Positions 24,856 to 33,759 of a stretch of 64,000 nt of DNA are shown here, piece by piece; the first letter of the stretch is position 1, and every line of letters starts with the position of its first letter. Source of the DNA: Rothia nasimurium (lineage in GTDB: Bacteria; Actinomycetota; Actinomycetes; Actinomycetales; Micrococcaceae); the NCBI RefSeq assembly GCF_928382285.1, contig NZ_CAKMSS010000001.1, forward strand, positions 434,001 to 498,000. Direction: 5' to 3'. Below the pieces are notes generated by a model. It was given only the letters and a program-made list of their open reading frames with translations. It was not told the DNA's origin and did no database searches. The position numbers and the translations under genes are program-made.

Positions 24856-25239
24856 ATGCTCAGTTCAGTTGATTCAGGTAAATATTTTTCCCAGCCGGTT
24901 CGCGCCGTGGTTGACCTGGCCCTCGTCCTTCTTTTTATTACTATCGGGCTCACTAGCCACCAGGAACCGCTATCCCAGCTATTAGCCACCGCCGCACCTT
25001 TCTTACTGGCGGCCTGCGCTGGCCATATTGGTGTGTGGGCCGTGAGCTCCAGGCGGCAGCTTCCCCTCTTGCTTGAAGGTTTTATGATGTGGGTCAGCAC
25101 CCTGGTGCTTGGGCTTGGCTTGCGCCTCTCCTTCGGCGATACTGCGGCAACTGCTTTTGTTCTTGTCTCAGCTCTTACTCTCTTGGTCTTCTTGGTGGGC
25201 TGGCGCCTTATCCTTGGCTTGGTACGCCGCAAGGCCTAA
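24856..25239 (+). CDS. DUF3054 family membrane protein
   Basis: 127 aa with four predicted transmembrane helices: a first around AVVDLALVLLFITIGL, a second around ATAAPFLLAACAGHIGVW, a third around GFMMWVSTLVLGLGLRL and a last around AFVLVSALTLLVFLVGWRLI. Topology and length match the DUF3054 family of Actinobacteria; the function is unknown. No ribosome-binding site is present, and the start follows a TAGAGT hexamer by 6 nt. It stands alone, convergent with trpD across a shared hairpin. Confidence 0.8.
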   Translation: MLSSVDSGKYFSQPVRAVVDLALVLLFITIGLTSHQEPLSQLLATAAPFLLAACAGHIGVWAVSSRRQLPLLLEGFMMWVSTLVLGLGLRLSFGDTAATAFVLVSALTLLVFLVGWRLILGLVRRKA

Positions 25240-25263
25240 ATTTCTTGATGTAGACAGTCTTTA

Positions 25264-25300
25264 AAAGGTGTGGCCCCAGAAAGTCTGGGGCCACACCTTT
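25264..25300. terminator. Bidirectional terminator, DUF3054 gene/trpD
   Basis: A 15-16-bp perfect stem with A-rich 5' and T-rich 3' flanks, so it can act in both directions. Confidence 0.9.
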
Positions 25301-25306
25301 ATGTTG

Positions 25307-26347
25307 TTATTTACTGTTGCTGTAAGCAATCCAACGTTCAAGCACAGCCTTAGCTTTACCTGATTCTACTGATTGGCGAGCGTCCCGCAGGGCTTCCTCA
25401 AAGCGTTCGGTAAAAGGCCTGCCGTCGACCGGACGGTAAGCAGTCAAGCCTGCTGCAGCATTCAGTAAAACCGCGTTGAGGATTGGGCCGGGAGTCCCAT
25501 CGAGAACCTGATGCACAACCTGGGCGTTATGCTGGGCATCTCCCCCGCGTAGATCGTCCAGGGTGGCGCATTCAATACCAAAATCGGTGGGGGTTAGTGA
25601 ATGGTGCTCAACTCCCCCATTGAAGGTTTCCCAAACTTGCGATTCACCGGTGATGGTAATTTCGTCCAGGCCATCATTTCCGCGGAAAATCAGCGCATGA
25701 TCACCACGTGAGGCAAAAACGGCAGCGATTTTCTCCGCCATTTCGGCGTCAGCAACACCGATGGCAGAGGCTCGTACACGGGCCGGGTTAGTCATGGGGC
25801 CAAGATAGTTAAAGGCTGTTGGGACGGCGATGGAGCGGCGAGTCGGTGCCACATGACGCATTGACGGGTGGAAAACCTGGGCGAAGAGGAAAGTGATACC
25901 AGCAGCTTCAACTGCACCCGCAACATCCTTAATGCTTAGGTCAAGGTTTATGCCAAGTTCTGCCAGCACGTCTGCACTTCCACTTGAGGATGAAGATGCT
26001 CTATTGCCGTGTTTAATAACTGGCACTCCGGCACCTGCAATGACCAAGGAAGCCATAGTAGAAATATTGACGGTATTCTGCTGGTCTCCCCCGGTGCCTA
26101 CAATATCCACTGCATCTCGGGTAACTTCGATGTGTTCTGCCTTGTCAAGCATGCCTTGCGCTAGGGCTGCAAGCTCTTCAGGAGTTTCACCTTTAACATG
26201 AAGTCCAACAAGGAACGCCCCGATGATAGCCTCAGGTGTAGAGCCTGACATGATATCTTGCATAGCCCACTCAATCTGAGCTGGTGCAAGATCCTGCTGG
26301 GCTACGAGCTGATTAAGAATAAGTTTCCACGTGATGGTGCCTGTCAT
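25307..26347 (-). CDS. trpD: Anthranilate phosphoribosyltransferase TrpD
   Basis: Transfers phosphoribose from PRPP to anthranilate, the second step of tryptophan synthesis. 346 aa, standard length. The PRPP-binding GTGGD lies near residue 85, followed by NIST and KHGNRASSSSSGSADVLAELG, the anthranilate/metal region. It stands apart from other trp genes, as trpD does in M. tuberculosis, where it also neighbours ctaE. The start ATG 26347 is 7 nt after TAGAAT, so leaderless initiation is likely. It is divergent from ctaE. Confidence 0.95.
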   Translation of the reverse strand: MTGTITWKLILNQLVAQQDLAPAQIEWAMQDIMSGSTPEAIIGAFLVGLHVKGETPEELAALAQGMLDKAEHIEVTRDAVDIVGTGGDQQNTVNISTMASLVIAGAGVPVIKHGNRASSSSSGSADVLAELGINLDLSIKDVAGAVEAAGITFLFAQVFHPSMRHVAPTRRSIAVPTAFNYLGPMTNPARVRASAIGVADAEMAEKIAAVFASRGDHALIFRGNDGLDEITITGESQVWETFNGGVEHHSLTPTDFGIECATLDDLRGGDAQHNAQVVHQVLDGTPGPILNAVLLNAAAGLTAYRPVDGRPFTERFEEALRDARQSVESGKAKAVLERWIAYSNSK

Positions 26348-26354
26348 GGCTCAC

Positions 26355-26360
26355 ATTCTA
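26355..26360 (-). promoter_or_regulatory. -10 hexamer TAGAAT, leaderless start of trpD
   Basis: TAGAAT on the minus strand 7 nt before ATG 26347; five of six bases match the consensus. Confidence 0.65.
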
Positions 26361-26572
26361 CGGCTCTTTTGCACTCTGAGCGACCTCGTGAGATAGGCCC
26401 CAGCCCAGCTTTTACTTTCAGATGAATCGGAATGTGGGTTACGTAAGTTTTACATATAACGTGTCGCCAAGCTTCTGCCAAAAACCCCTAGATTAGGGGG
26501 TAGATATGCAGGATTTACAACACACCTCCTAGCAAACCCCCTTACCTATTGGTTCACGGGCAGTTTTACAGA

Positions 26573-26578
26573 CATAAT
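26573..26578 (+). promoter_or_regulatory. -10 hexamer CATAAT, leaderless start of ctaE
   Basis: CATAAT 6 nt before GTG 26585, with a TTGGTT at 26549-26554 at a plausible -35 distance (18 nt). Confidence 0.55.
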
Positions 26579-26584
26579 GTCTAT

Positions 26585-27223
26585 GTGACAACTGCAACCC
26601 ATACCCCAAGTAAGTCGGCGCATGCCGCTCTGAATCGACCCAACCAGGTGTCTGTTGGCACTGTTGTTTGGCTCGCCTCAGAGCTCATGTTCTTCGCCGG
26701 CCTGTTCGCAATGTACTTCACCCTGCGTGCTTCTCGCCCCGATATCTGGGCTGAGAACACCCCGCTGCTTGAAGTCCCGCTCGCTCTCGCCAACACCATC
26801 GTGCTGGTGCTGAGCTCTGTTACCTGCCAGTTCGGTGTTTTCAAAGCTGAACAACTCAAGCCCCGCCGTACCGGTTCCCTCTTCAATGTCCGAGAATGGG
26901 GCATGATCGAGTGGTTCCTGCTCACCTTCATCATGGGTGCGTTCTTCGTTTCAGTTCAGGCTTACGAATACGCAAACCTTGTAGCTGAAGGTATGACCAT
27001 CGCGTCAAGTGCTTACGGCTCAGCTTTCTACATCACCACCGGTTTCCACGCAATCCACGTAACTGGCGGCCTGATCGCCTTCCTGCTGATCATCGGTCGC
27101 GCCTATGTTGCTAAGCGTTTCGGTCACTACGAAGCAACCTCAGCAATCGTTGTTTCTTACTACTGGCACTTCGTAGACGTCGTGTGGATCGCACTGTTCT
27201 TCATCGTCTACTTCCTCAAGTAA
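26585..27223 (+). CDS. ctaE: Cytochrome c oxidase subunit III CtaE
   Basis: 212-aa subunit III of the aa3 oxidase, with five transmembrane helices as in the short actinobacterial form. Characteristic segments: [25 protein letters not shown] near the N-terminus and [23 protein letters not shown] and [19 protein letters not shown] near the end. GTG 26585 is chosen because it follows CATAAT by 6 nt; a TTG at 26549 in frame lies upstream of the hexamer. It heads the ctaE-qcrC-qcrA-qcrB operon that encodes most of the bcc-aa3 supercomplex. Confidence 0.95.
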   Translation: MTTATHTPSKSAHAALNRPNQVSVGTVVWLASELMFFAGLFAMYFTLRASRPDIWAENTPLLEVPLALANTIVLVLSSVTCQFGVFKAEQLKPRRTGSLFNVREWGMIEWFLLTFIMGAFFVSVQAYEYANLVAEGMTIASSAYGSAFYITTGFHAIHVTGGLIAFLLIIGRAYVAKRFGHYEATSAIVVSYYWHFVDVVWIALFFIVYFLK

Positions 27224-27275
27224 CCGGTAACCGCTAAAAGTAAACCAACTAGCACACACACAAAGGAACAACGAC

Positions 27276-28070
27276 GTGAAGGCACTTTCTCAAAAGCGAC
27301 GTCATCCGCTCGCAGCTCTCGTGTTGCTTGCCCTTGCCCTCCTTCTATCTGGTGGCCTCTACGCAGTTGCCACGGCTACTAACGAGGCTCAAGCCGCTAC
27401 AAGCACCACCTACACTGCAGAAGACATCTCAGAAGGTCAGAAACTTTTCCTGGCCAACTGCGCTACCTGCCACGGTACTAACGCAGAAGGATCAGTAGAC
27501 GGCCCGGCACTTATTGGTGTTGGTGCAGCTGCTGTTGACTTCCAGGTAGGCACCGGCCGTATGCCCATGCAGATGCAGGGCGTTCAGGCTCAGCTGAAGC
27601 CCGGACAGTTCAACGAAGAGCAGACGATGCAGCTCTCAGCCTACGTTGCATCACTCGGTGCAGGTCCCACCATCCCCGAGGAAGAGTACCTTGATGTTTC
27701 CAAGGGCGATGCAGCCAACGGTGCAAAGGTATTCCTGGCTAACTGCGCTATGTGCCATAACGCGGCAGGCGTAGGTGGTGCTCTTACCCGCGGTAAGTTT
27801 GCTCCTACCCTGATGGGCGTTTCAGAGAAGCACATTTACGAGGCTATGGAAACTGGCCCCCAGAACATGCCCGTCTTTAACGACGCAAACATCACCCCCG
27901 AAGAAAAGCGCGATGTTATTACCTACCTGAAGTCACAGGAAGTAAACGCATCGGTTGGTGGTTTCAAGCTTGGCTCACTCGGCCCCGTGTCTGAAGGTCT
28001 TCTGATCTGGACTCTCGGCCTGGTCATCGTCATTGCTTTCACCCTCTGGCTGACTTCACGAGCTGCATAA
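27276..28070 (+). CDS. qcrC: Cytochrome bc1 complex diheme cytochrome c subunit QcrC
   Basis: 264 aa. An N-terminal signal-anchor (LAALVLLALALLLSGGLYAVAT) is followed by two c-type heme domains with CATCH near residue 65 and CAMCH near residue 160, and a C-terminal membrane helix (GLLIWTLGLVIVIAFTLWL). The two hemes let the subunit pass electrons directly to the oxidase without soluble cytochrome c, as known for actinobacterial bcc complexes. AAAGGA precedes GTG. Second gene of the operon. Confidence 0.96.
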   Translation: MKALSQKRRHPLAALVLLALALLLSGGLYAVATATNEAQAATSTTYTAEDISEGQKLFLANCATCHGTNAEGSVDGPALIGVGAAAVDFQVGTGRMPMQMQGVQAQLKPGQFNEEQTMQLSAYVASLGAGPTIPEEEYLDVSKGDAANGAKVFLANCAMCHNAAGVGGALTRGKFAPTLMGVSEKHIYEAMETGPQNMPVFNDANITPEEKRDVITYLKSQEVNASVGGFKLGSLGPVSEGLLIWTLGLVIVIAFTLWLTSRAA

Positions 28071-28119
28071 GCTCACGCACACACATAAATTTCGTACCAA
28101 GGAAGATTTGAGGCAACAC

Positions 28120-29211
28120 ATGGGAAACCATAGTGACGGCGCACATGAAAAGGCTGCCGTAGTTACCTCTGAGGCAGCAAGCCAGGAGAAGTTCGCTAAC
28201 CCCGGACTTCCCCCGCACGCTCCCCGACTCACCGACGTCGATTCCAAAAAAGCTAAGGGTGCCGAGCGACAGGTAGTTCTACTATTCGTCATCTCCATGC
28301 TGGGCTCCCTGCTTTTCTGGGTCGGCTACTTCGGTGTCGAGGTAACCGGCAACTTCTACGATGTCATGAACCCCGAAGCAAACAACATGCTTCGTCTGCA
28401 GAACCTTCTGCTGGGTCTCGGCATCGCTTTTGCCATGTTCGGTATCGGTATCGGTATCGTCCACTGGGCACGCTCACTTATGCCCGACCACGAAATGGTC
28501 GAAGAGCGTCACGCGGTTACTTCAGAAGAAGACCGTGCAGAGGCTCAGGAAATCGTTGAAACCATCATCGAAGAATCAGGCATCAAGCGTCGCCCGCTTC
28601 TTCGTAACACCCTCATCGGTTCCGTTATCCTCGCTCCCCTCACCTTCGTCACCCTGTTCCGTGACCTGGGCCCCGCAGATCCCTCTGTACTCAAGTACAC
28701 CTTGTGGGACGAAGGCGTCCGCCTCGTGCGCGACCCCTCCGGCACCCCCATTAAGGCTGCTGATGTTACCCTCGGCTCTGCTTACCACGTCCTTCCCGAA
28801 ACCCTCTCAAGCCTGACTCACGAAAATGGCTACCTCGAGGAAAAGGCAAAGGCCGTTGTACTGCTTATGCGTCTGGATCCTGCTGACATCAAGAAGGTCA
28901 CCCCCGGTCGCGAAAACTGGAACGTTGACGGCATCTACGCCTACTCCAAGGTTTGTACCCACGTAGGCTGCCCCATCGCTCTGTACGAGCAGCGCACCCA
29001 CCACCTGCTCTGCCCCTGCCACCAGTCAACCTTTGACGCGGCAGAAGAGTGCAAGGTTATCTTCGGTCCCGCAGGCCACGCCCTGCCCCAGCTGCCCATC
29101 GCAGTTGACTCCGAAGGCTACCTGGTCGCCCAGAGTGACTTCCACGAGCCCGTTGGCCCCGGCTACTGGGAGCGTGCAAAGCACATCAAGGAAATGGCAG
29201 GTGAAGCATAA
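28120..29211 (+). CDS. qcrA: Cytochrome bc1 complex Rieske iron-sulfur subunit QcrA
   Basis: 363 aa. Three transmembrane helices precede the Rieske domain, the actinobacterial form. The 2Fe-2S ligands are in CTHVGC and CPCHQS, with the Pro loop GPAGHALPQLP. GAGG lies 6 nt before ATG 28120, preferred over an in-frame TTG at 28108. The stop overlaps the qcrB start as TAATG, so translation of the two is coupled. Confidence 0.95.
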   Translation: MGNHSDGAHEKAAVVTSEAASQEKFANPGLPPHAPRLTDVDSKKAKGAERQVVLLFVISMLGSLLFWVGYFGVEVTGNFYDVMNPEANNMLRLQNLLLGLGIAFAMFGIGIGIVHWARSLMPDHEMVEERHAVTSEEDRAEAQEIVETIIEESGIKRRPLLRNTLIGSVILAPLTFVTLFRDLGPADPSVLKYTLWDEGVRLVRDPSGTPIKAADVTLGSAYHVLPETLSSLTHENGYLEEKAKAVVLLMRLDPADIKKVTPGRENWNVDGIYAYSKVCTHVGCPIALYEQRTHHLLCPCHQSTFDAAEECKVIFGPAGHALPQLPIAVDSEGYLVAQSDFHEPVGPGYWERAKHIKEMAGEA

Positions 29212-30875
29212 TGTCGACTTCAATGCAGTCTGATTACAAGGCAAAGACCTCAACCGGTCGTATCGCCCACTACGTTGATCAGCGTGTTGGTGCTTCAGGC
29301 ATCATCAAGGAATTCGGTCGCAAAATCTTCCCCGATCACTGGTCATTCATGTTCGGTGAAGTTGCGCTCTACAGCCTGGTTATCCTGATCATCTCAGGTA
29401 CCTTCCTCACCTTCTTCTTCAACCCCACCATGGTGTCGGTAACCTACGACGGTTCCTACGTCCCCATGAAGGGCACCCACATGTCTGCCGCCTACGCCTC
29501 TGCCCTGGACATCTCCTTTGACGTCCGCGGTGGTCTGCTGATGCGTCAGATTCACCACTGGGCAGCTCTGATGTTCATGATGGCGATGACTGTGCACATG
29601 CTGCGCGTCTTCTTCACCGGCGCTTTCCGCCGCCCTCGTGAACTGAACTGGGTTGTTGGTTGCACCCTGCTCATCATCGGTATTCTGGCTGGCTTCACCG
29701 GCTACTCACTGCCCGATGACGTGCTCTCAGGTAACGGTCTGCGCATTATTGACGGTATTTTCAAGTCAATCCCGCTGGTTGGTACCTACATCTCGCTCTT
29801 CTTCTTCGGTGGCGAGTTCCCCGGTACCGCTGTGATTGGTCGCCTCTACACCCTGCACATCATGATTATCCCCGCGATGCTTCTGCTGCTCGTGGCTATT
29901 CACATGTTCATGGTTGTACTGCACAAGCACACCCAGTACCCCGGCCCCGGCCGCACCGAGAACAACGTCGTTGGCTTCCCCGTGGGCCCCGTCTACGCAG
30001 CCAAGGCTGGCGGTTTCTTCTTCATCGTGTTCGGTATCATCGCCTTCCTCGGCGCAACCTTTACCATCAACGCGATTTGGAACTACGGCCCCTACGACCC
30101 CTCACCGGTACAGGCCGGTACCCAGCCTGACTGGTACGTAGGCTTCGGTGACGGCGCCCTGCGTCTGTGGCCCGGCGTCTGGCCCTGGCCCTGGGAATTC
30201 GAATTCCTCGGTGGCACCTGGGTTCTGAGTGTCCTTCTCCCCTTCGCTCTGATGGCTGGCTCAGTCATGATGGCCATGGTCTTCTGGCCCTGGATTGAGC
30301 AGTGGGTTACCAAGGACAACCGCGTCCACAACATCCTGGACCGCCCCCGCAACGCCCCCTTCCGTACCGGTGTGGGTGTAGCAGGCATCATTGGCTACGC
30401 ATCCCTGATGATCGCGGCAAGCTCCGACCTAATCGCAACTCACTTCCATGTATCGCTGAACGACGTTGCCTACTGGCTCCGCTTTACCTTCGTATTCGGT
30501 CCCCTCATTGGCTTCTTCATCACCCAGCGCATCTGCCTGGCTCTGCAGCGTAAGGACCGTGAGCTCGTACTGCACGGTATCGAAACCGGTAAGGTCGTCC
30601 AGCTCCCCCACGGTGAGTTCATCGAGGTTCACAAGCCTCTCGATGAATACCGCCGCTACGAGCTGGTCTCCTTCGAGTCACCCGAGCCCATCCCGGCTCA
30701 GCCCAACAAGAAGGGCAAGGTTGGCCTGATCGAGAAGACCCGCGCAGGTCTCTCAAAGATCTGGTTCGAAGACCGCGTAGTTGCCGTAACTCCCGCTGAG
30801 CTCGAAGCAGCTCACCATGAGCACCACGGTGCACATGAGGTTGACGGCCACAAGGCCGACTCAATCGAAAAATAA
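29211..30875 (+). CDS. qcrB: Cytochrome bc1 complex cytochrome b subunit QcrB
   Basis: 554 aa. Cytochrome b with bis-histidine heme ligands in the helices around QIHHWAALMFMMAMTVHMLRVFF and the IIPAMLLLLVAIHMFMVVLHKH segment, and a WYVGFGDGALRLWP segment where the quinol-oxidation-site PEWY motif of other cytochromes b is expected. The C-terminal extension beyond the core ends in a His-rich tail (AAHHEHHGAHEVDGH). This subunit is the target of Q203-type inhibitors in mycobacteria (family knowledge). Last gene of the operon; a strong hairpin follows. Confidence 0.96.
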   Translation: MSTSMQSDYKAKTSTGRIAHYVDQRVGASGIIKEFGRKIFPDHWSFMFGEVALYSLVILIISGTFLTFFFNPTMVSVTYDGSYVPMKGTHMSAAYASALDISFDVRGGLLMRQIHHWAALMFMMAMTVHMLRVFFTGAFRRPRELNWVVGCTLLIIGILAGFTGYSLPDDVLSGNGLRIIDGIFKSIPLVGTYISLFFFGGEFPGTAVIGRLYTLHIMIIPAMLLLLVAIHMFMVVLHKHTQYPGPGRTENNVVGFPVGPVYAAKAGGFFFIVFGIIAFLGATFTINAIWNYGPYDPSPVQAGTQPDWYVGFGDGALRLWPGVWPWPWEFEFLGGTWVLSVLLPFALMAGSVMMAMVFWPWIEQWVTKDNRVHNILDRPRNAPFRTGVGVAGIIGYASLMIAASSDLIATHFHVSLNDVAYWLRFTFVFGPLIGFFITQRICLALQRKDRELVLHGIETGKVVQLPHGEFIEVHKPLDEYRRYELVSFESPEPIPAQPNKKGKVGLIEKTRAGLSKIWFEDRVVAVTPAELEAAHHEHHGAHEVDGHKADSIEK

Positions 30876-30893
30876 CATACGGTTGTAGTAACA

Positions 30894-30935
30894 GTGTGGG
30901 GCACCCCTGACGGGGTGCCCCACACGTGTTTTAAC
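30894..30935 (+). terminator. Intrinsic terminator of ctaE-qcrCAB
   Basis: A 14-bp perfect stem (30894-30907 with 30912-30925), TGAC loop, then a TTTT tract. Confidence 0.93.
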
Positions 30936-31410
30936 AGGCTTTTACTGGCCCCGCGTGATTGGTTATCAATGACCGAGCCAATCATCGCCTCTAAGGGCTT
31001 CCTGAGCCTTTTAGGAGCCAAAACTAGTTTGTTGGGTTTAGCTCTGCTCCCCTATGCAGCCATGACGGCTCTGAAAAAAAGTAGCGCACTCCCGAGGCCG
31101 CGTGTGCTGGCCCCGTTCTGCGCAAGATGCAGGGGTATTATGCAGGGTAAATGAGGTGGCTCTCCCCTAGCTCACGGAGTCCCTTATACCTCTTTGAACT
31201 GCTTTTCTGTGCATCGAGGACGCGGGGGGGGGGCACAGCGCGCCGTCTGAACCGGGGGCGTGTCGCTGAGCGCCCGCCACAGGGATGGTCTCCCAGCTCA
31301 GGGAGCTATGTTGGCGGGTGCTCTTGACGGTTCATCACATAGTTAAAGATTCTTTGAGCGGTTCGGCGTGTCGCACTCCTAGGGTGGGCTGGCAGGGTCA
31401 GGCTGGCTCC
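30936..31410. other. Non-coding stretch between converging oxidase operons
   Basis: About 475 nt without a credible gene: the open frames present have no recognisable content or ribosome-binding site. Base composition is uneven, with AT-rich parts near 31010-31080 and a GC-rich part at 31220-31310. A TTGACG at 31324-31329 followed by TTAAAGAT at 31343-31350 resembles a promoter with too short a spacer. It contains the run of ten G listed below. Confidence 0.5.
31224..31233 (+). repeat. Homopolymer of ten G
   Basis: An uninterrupted G10 tract in non-coding DNA about 180 bp from the tandem repeat. Such tracts are slippage-prone. Confidence 0.85.
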
Positions 31411-31540
31411 TGTGCCGTCCTGTGCCGTCCTGTGCCGTCCTGTGCCGTCCTGTGCCGTCCTGTGCCGTCCTGTGCCGTCCTGTGCCGTCCTGTGCCGTCC
31501 TGTGCCGTCCTGTGCCGTCCTGTGCCGTCCTGTGCCGTCC
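31411..31540 (+). repeat. Tandem repeat, 13 perfect copies of a 10-bp unit
   Basis: The unit TGTGCCGTCC is repeated 13 times without a mismatch over 130 bp. It lies between the 3' ends of ctaE-qcrCAB and ctaC-D-F. The unit length is not a multiple of 3, and the frames through it have no coding character, so it is probably a non-coding minisatellite of variable copy number. Confidence 0.97.
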
Positions 31541-31571
31541 TCCCAACCTCCCCTCAGCAATCTAAAAATGG

Positions 31572-31618
31572 CACAAAAAAGGGTGGGGCCCCTATCCTCT
31601 CGGATAGGGGCCCCACCC
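31572..31618 (-). terminator. Intrinsic terminator of ctaC-D-F
   Basis: A 17-bp perfect stem (31581-31597 with 31602-31618), 4-nt loop; on the minus strand it is followed by a run of T. Confidence 0.93.
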
Positions 31619-31637
31619 CTTGAGCCAGGTAAGACTC

Positions 31638-32039
31638 TTAGTGGGCGTGGTCGCCGCGGTTGTATTCGTAAACCCAACCCAGAACAGCTGCTGCTGCGAA
31701 GGGGATGGCAACGAGTACGATCCACCAGTCGATAGCCAGACCTACAACAACGATGGTGCAAGCAACACCGATGAAGAGGGGCCACCATGACCACGGTGAG
31801 TAGAAGCCGTAGTCGCCAGCGCCATCAGCGATTTCACCTTCGAGGTTCTCGTAGGGCATGTCGGGGTGCTTCTTGTCGGTGAAGTTCAGGAAGTACCAGA
31901 GGAAGAGACACATCACGGCGGTAGCCAGAATCGCGGGGAAACCGGCCCACTCGGTGAAGTCAGTCATCAGACCGTAGACAATGCCAACGGGAATCAGGAA
32001 GACGCCGATGAAACCGAAAATCTTAGCAAGAAGTTTCAC
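31638..32039 (-). CDS. ctaF: Cytochrome c oxidase subunit IV CtaF
   Basis: 133 aa, the actinobacteria-specific fourth subunit of the aa3 oxidase. Two membrane helices open the protein (IFGFIGVFLIPVGIVYGL, GFPAILATAVMCLFLWYFL), a loop with GDYGFYSPWSWWPL follows, and two more helices close it. The GYYSPxSWWP-type motif is diagnostic. GTG start. It follows ctaD by 9 nt on the minus strand and ends the operon at the shared non-coding region. Confidence 0.93.
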   Translation of the reverse strand: MKLLAKIFGFIGVFLIPVGIVYGLMTDFTEWAGFPAILATAVMCLFLWYFLNFTDKKHPDMPYENLEGEIADGAGDYGFYSPWSWWPLFIGVACTIVVVGLAIDWWIVLVAIPFAAAAVLGWVYEYNRGDHAH

Positions 32040-32048
32040 AGTGGCCTC

Positions 32049-33749
32049 CTAGCGTGCAGTTGCCTGGCGGGCTGCTGCAGCGACGTCATTGTTGGTGGAC
32101 AGTTCAGGGTGGTGCAGGTCAAGTGCAGGACGCTCTGAACGGATACGGGGCAGGGCGGTGAAGTTGTGGCGCGGGGGCGGGCAAGAAGTTGCCCATTCCA
32201 GTGAGCCACCGAAGCCCCAGGGGTCATCAACCTCAACACGCTTGCCGTTGCGGGCAGTGGTGTAGACGTTCCAGAACCAGGGAATCATGGAGATTGCCAG
32301 AATCATGGAGCCTACGGTTGAGAGCTGGTTCATCCAGGTGAAGCCATCTTCAGGCATGTAGTCTGCGTAGCGGCGGGGCATGCCGTCGACACCGAGCCAG
32401 TGCTGGATGAGGAAGGTCATGTGGAAGCCGATGAACAGCAGCCAGAAGTGGATCTTGCCCAGGCGCTCGTTCAGCATCTTGCCGGTGAACTTGGGCCACC
32501 AGAAGTAGAGAGCTGCGAACATACCGAAGACGAGGGTACCGAAGATGACGTAGTGGAAGTGAGCGACCACGAAGTAGGAGTCAGACAGGTGGAAGTCCAG
32601 CGGCGGGGTTGCCAGGATAATACCGGTGATACCACCGAAGAGGAAGGTGATCAGGAAGCCGATAACCCAGAGCATGGGGGTCTCAAAGGTGATGGAGCCC
32701 TGCCACATGGTGCCGATCCAGTTGAAGAACTTCACGCCGGTAGGAATACCAATCAGCATGGTCATGAAGGAGAAGAAGGGCAGCATGACCGCGCCGGTGA
32801 CGTACATGTGGTGTGCCCACACGGTAACTGACAGAGCCGCAATAGCGATGGTTGCAAAAATCAGACCCTTGTAACCGAAAATCGGCTTACGTGAGAAGAC
32901 GGGGATAATTTCTGAAACGATGCCGAAGAAGGGCAGAGCCAGAACGTAAACCTCGGGGTGACCGAAGAACCAGAAGAGGTGCTGCCAGAGGACGGCGCCA
33001 CCGTTTTCGGGGTCGAAGATGTGGCCACCGAGACGGCGATCCATACCGAGGGCGAACAGGGCGGACGCCAGCGGCGGGAAGATCATGATGATCAGGATTG
33101 CGGTGATCAGGGTGGTCCAGGTGAAGACCGACATACGCCACATGGTCATACCGGGGGCGCGCATGCAGAGGATGGTGGTCAGGAAGTTGACGCCACCCAT
33201 GATGGTGCCGAAGCCCTGAAGAGCCAGACCGAAGATCCAGAGGTCACCACCGACAGAGGGGCTGTAGGTGGTGCTGTTCAGCGGAGCGTATGCGAACCAG
33301 CCGAAGGAAGCTGCACCCTGGGGGGTAAGGAAGCCAGCGATGGCGACCAGTGAGCCGAACAGGAAGAACCAGAAGGCCAGGGAGTTCAGGCGGGGGAAGG
33401 CAACGTCGGGTGCACCAATCTGCAGGGGTACCAGGACGTTAGCGAAACCGGTGAACAGCGGGGTACCAAACATGAGCAGCATCAGGGTGCCGTGCATGGT
33501 GAAGAGCTGGTTGAACTGTTCCTTGGTTTCGAGGAACTGCATACCGGGGGTGAAGAGCTCCAGGCGCATAAGCAGAGCCATGACACCGGCAAAGCAGAAG
33601 AAAATAAACGCAGCGATCAGGTACATGTACCCGATGGTCTTGTGGTCGGTGGAAGTCAGCCAATTGACGATGATTCGTCCCTTGGACTTAGGAACCACCC
33701 GCGGGACAACGCTACCGGCTGTCTCAGCTGAATACTCAAGAGTAGTCAC
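32049..33749 (-). CDS. ctaD: Cytochrome c oxidase subunit I CtaD
   Basis: 566-aa catalytic subunit with 12 transmembrane helices, carrying heme a and the heme a3-CuB centre. Visible: [12 protein letters not shown] with a heme a ligand, [14 protein letters not shown] with the CuB His and cross-linked His-Tyr pair, and [14 protein letters not shown] with the axial heme ligands. About 45 residues at the C-terminus are a soluble tail. GTG start at 33749. It lies 10 nt after ctaC, so the two are co-transcribed. Confidence 0.97.
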   Translation of the reverse strand: MTTLEYSAETAGSVVPRVVPKSKGRIIVNWLTSTDHKTIGYMYLIAAFIFFCFAGVMALLMRLELFTPGMQFLETKEQFNQLFTMHGTLMLLMFGTPLFTGFANVLVPLQIGAPDVAFPRLNSLAFWFFLFGSLVAIAGFLTPQGAASFGWFAYAPLNSTTYSPSVGGDLWIFGLALQGFGTIMGGVNFLTTILCMRAPGMTMWRMSVFTWTTLITAILIIMIFPPLASALFALGMDRRLGGHIFDPENGGAVLWQHLFWFFGHPEVYVLALPFFGIVSEIIPVFSRKPIFGYKGLIFATIAIAALSVTVWAHHMYVTGAVMLPFFSFMTMLIGIPTGVKFFNWIGTMWQGSITFETPMLWVIGFLITFLFGGITGIILATPPLDFHLSDSYFVVAHFHYVIFGTLVFGMFAALYFWWPKFTGKMLNERLGKIHFWLLFIGFHMTFLIQHWLGVDGMPRRYADYMPEDGFTWMNQLSTVGSMILAISMIPWFWNVYTTARNGKRVEVDDPWGFGGSLEWATSCPPPRHNFTALPRIRSERPALDLHHPELSTNNDVAAAARQATAR

Positions 33750-33759
33750 GGGTTACCTC

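Noticed and set aside
31411-31540. CRISPR array
   Set aside because: Head-to-tail 10-bp units without spacers; no cas genes in the window.
31285-31794. Open frames on both strands through the 10-bp tandem repeat, encoding a repeated Cys/Pro/Val-rich peptide
   Set aside because: The repeat unit keeps all frames open by chance, there is no ribosome-binding site or recognisable domain, and the minus frame overlaps the coding sequence of ctaF.
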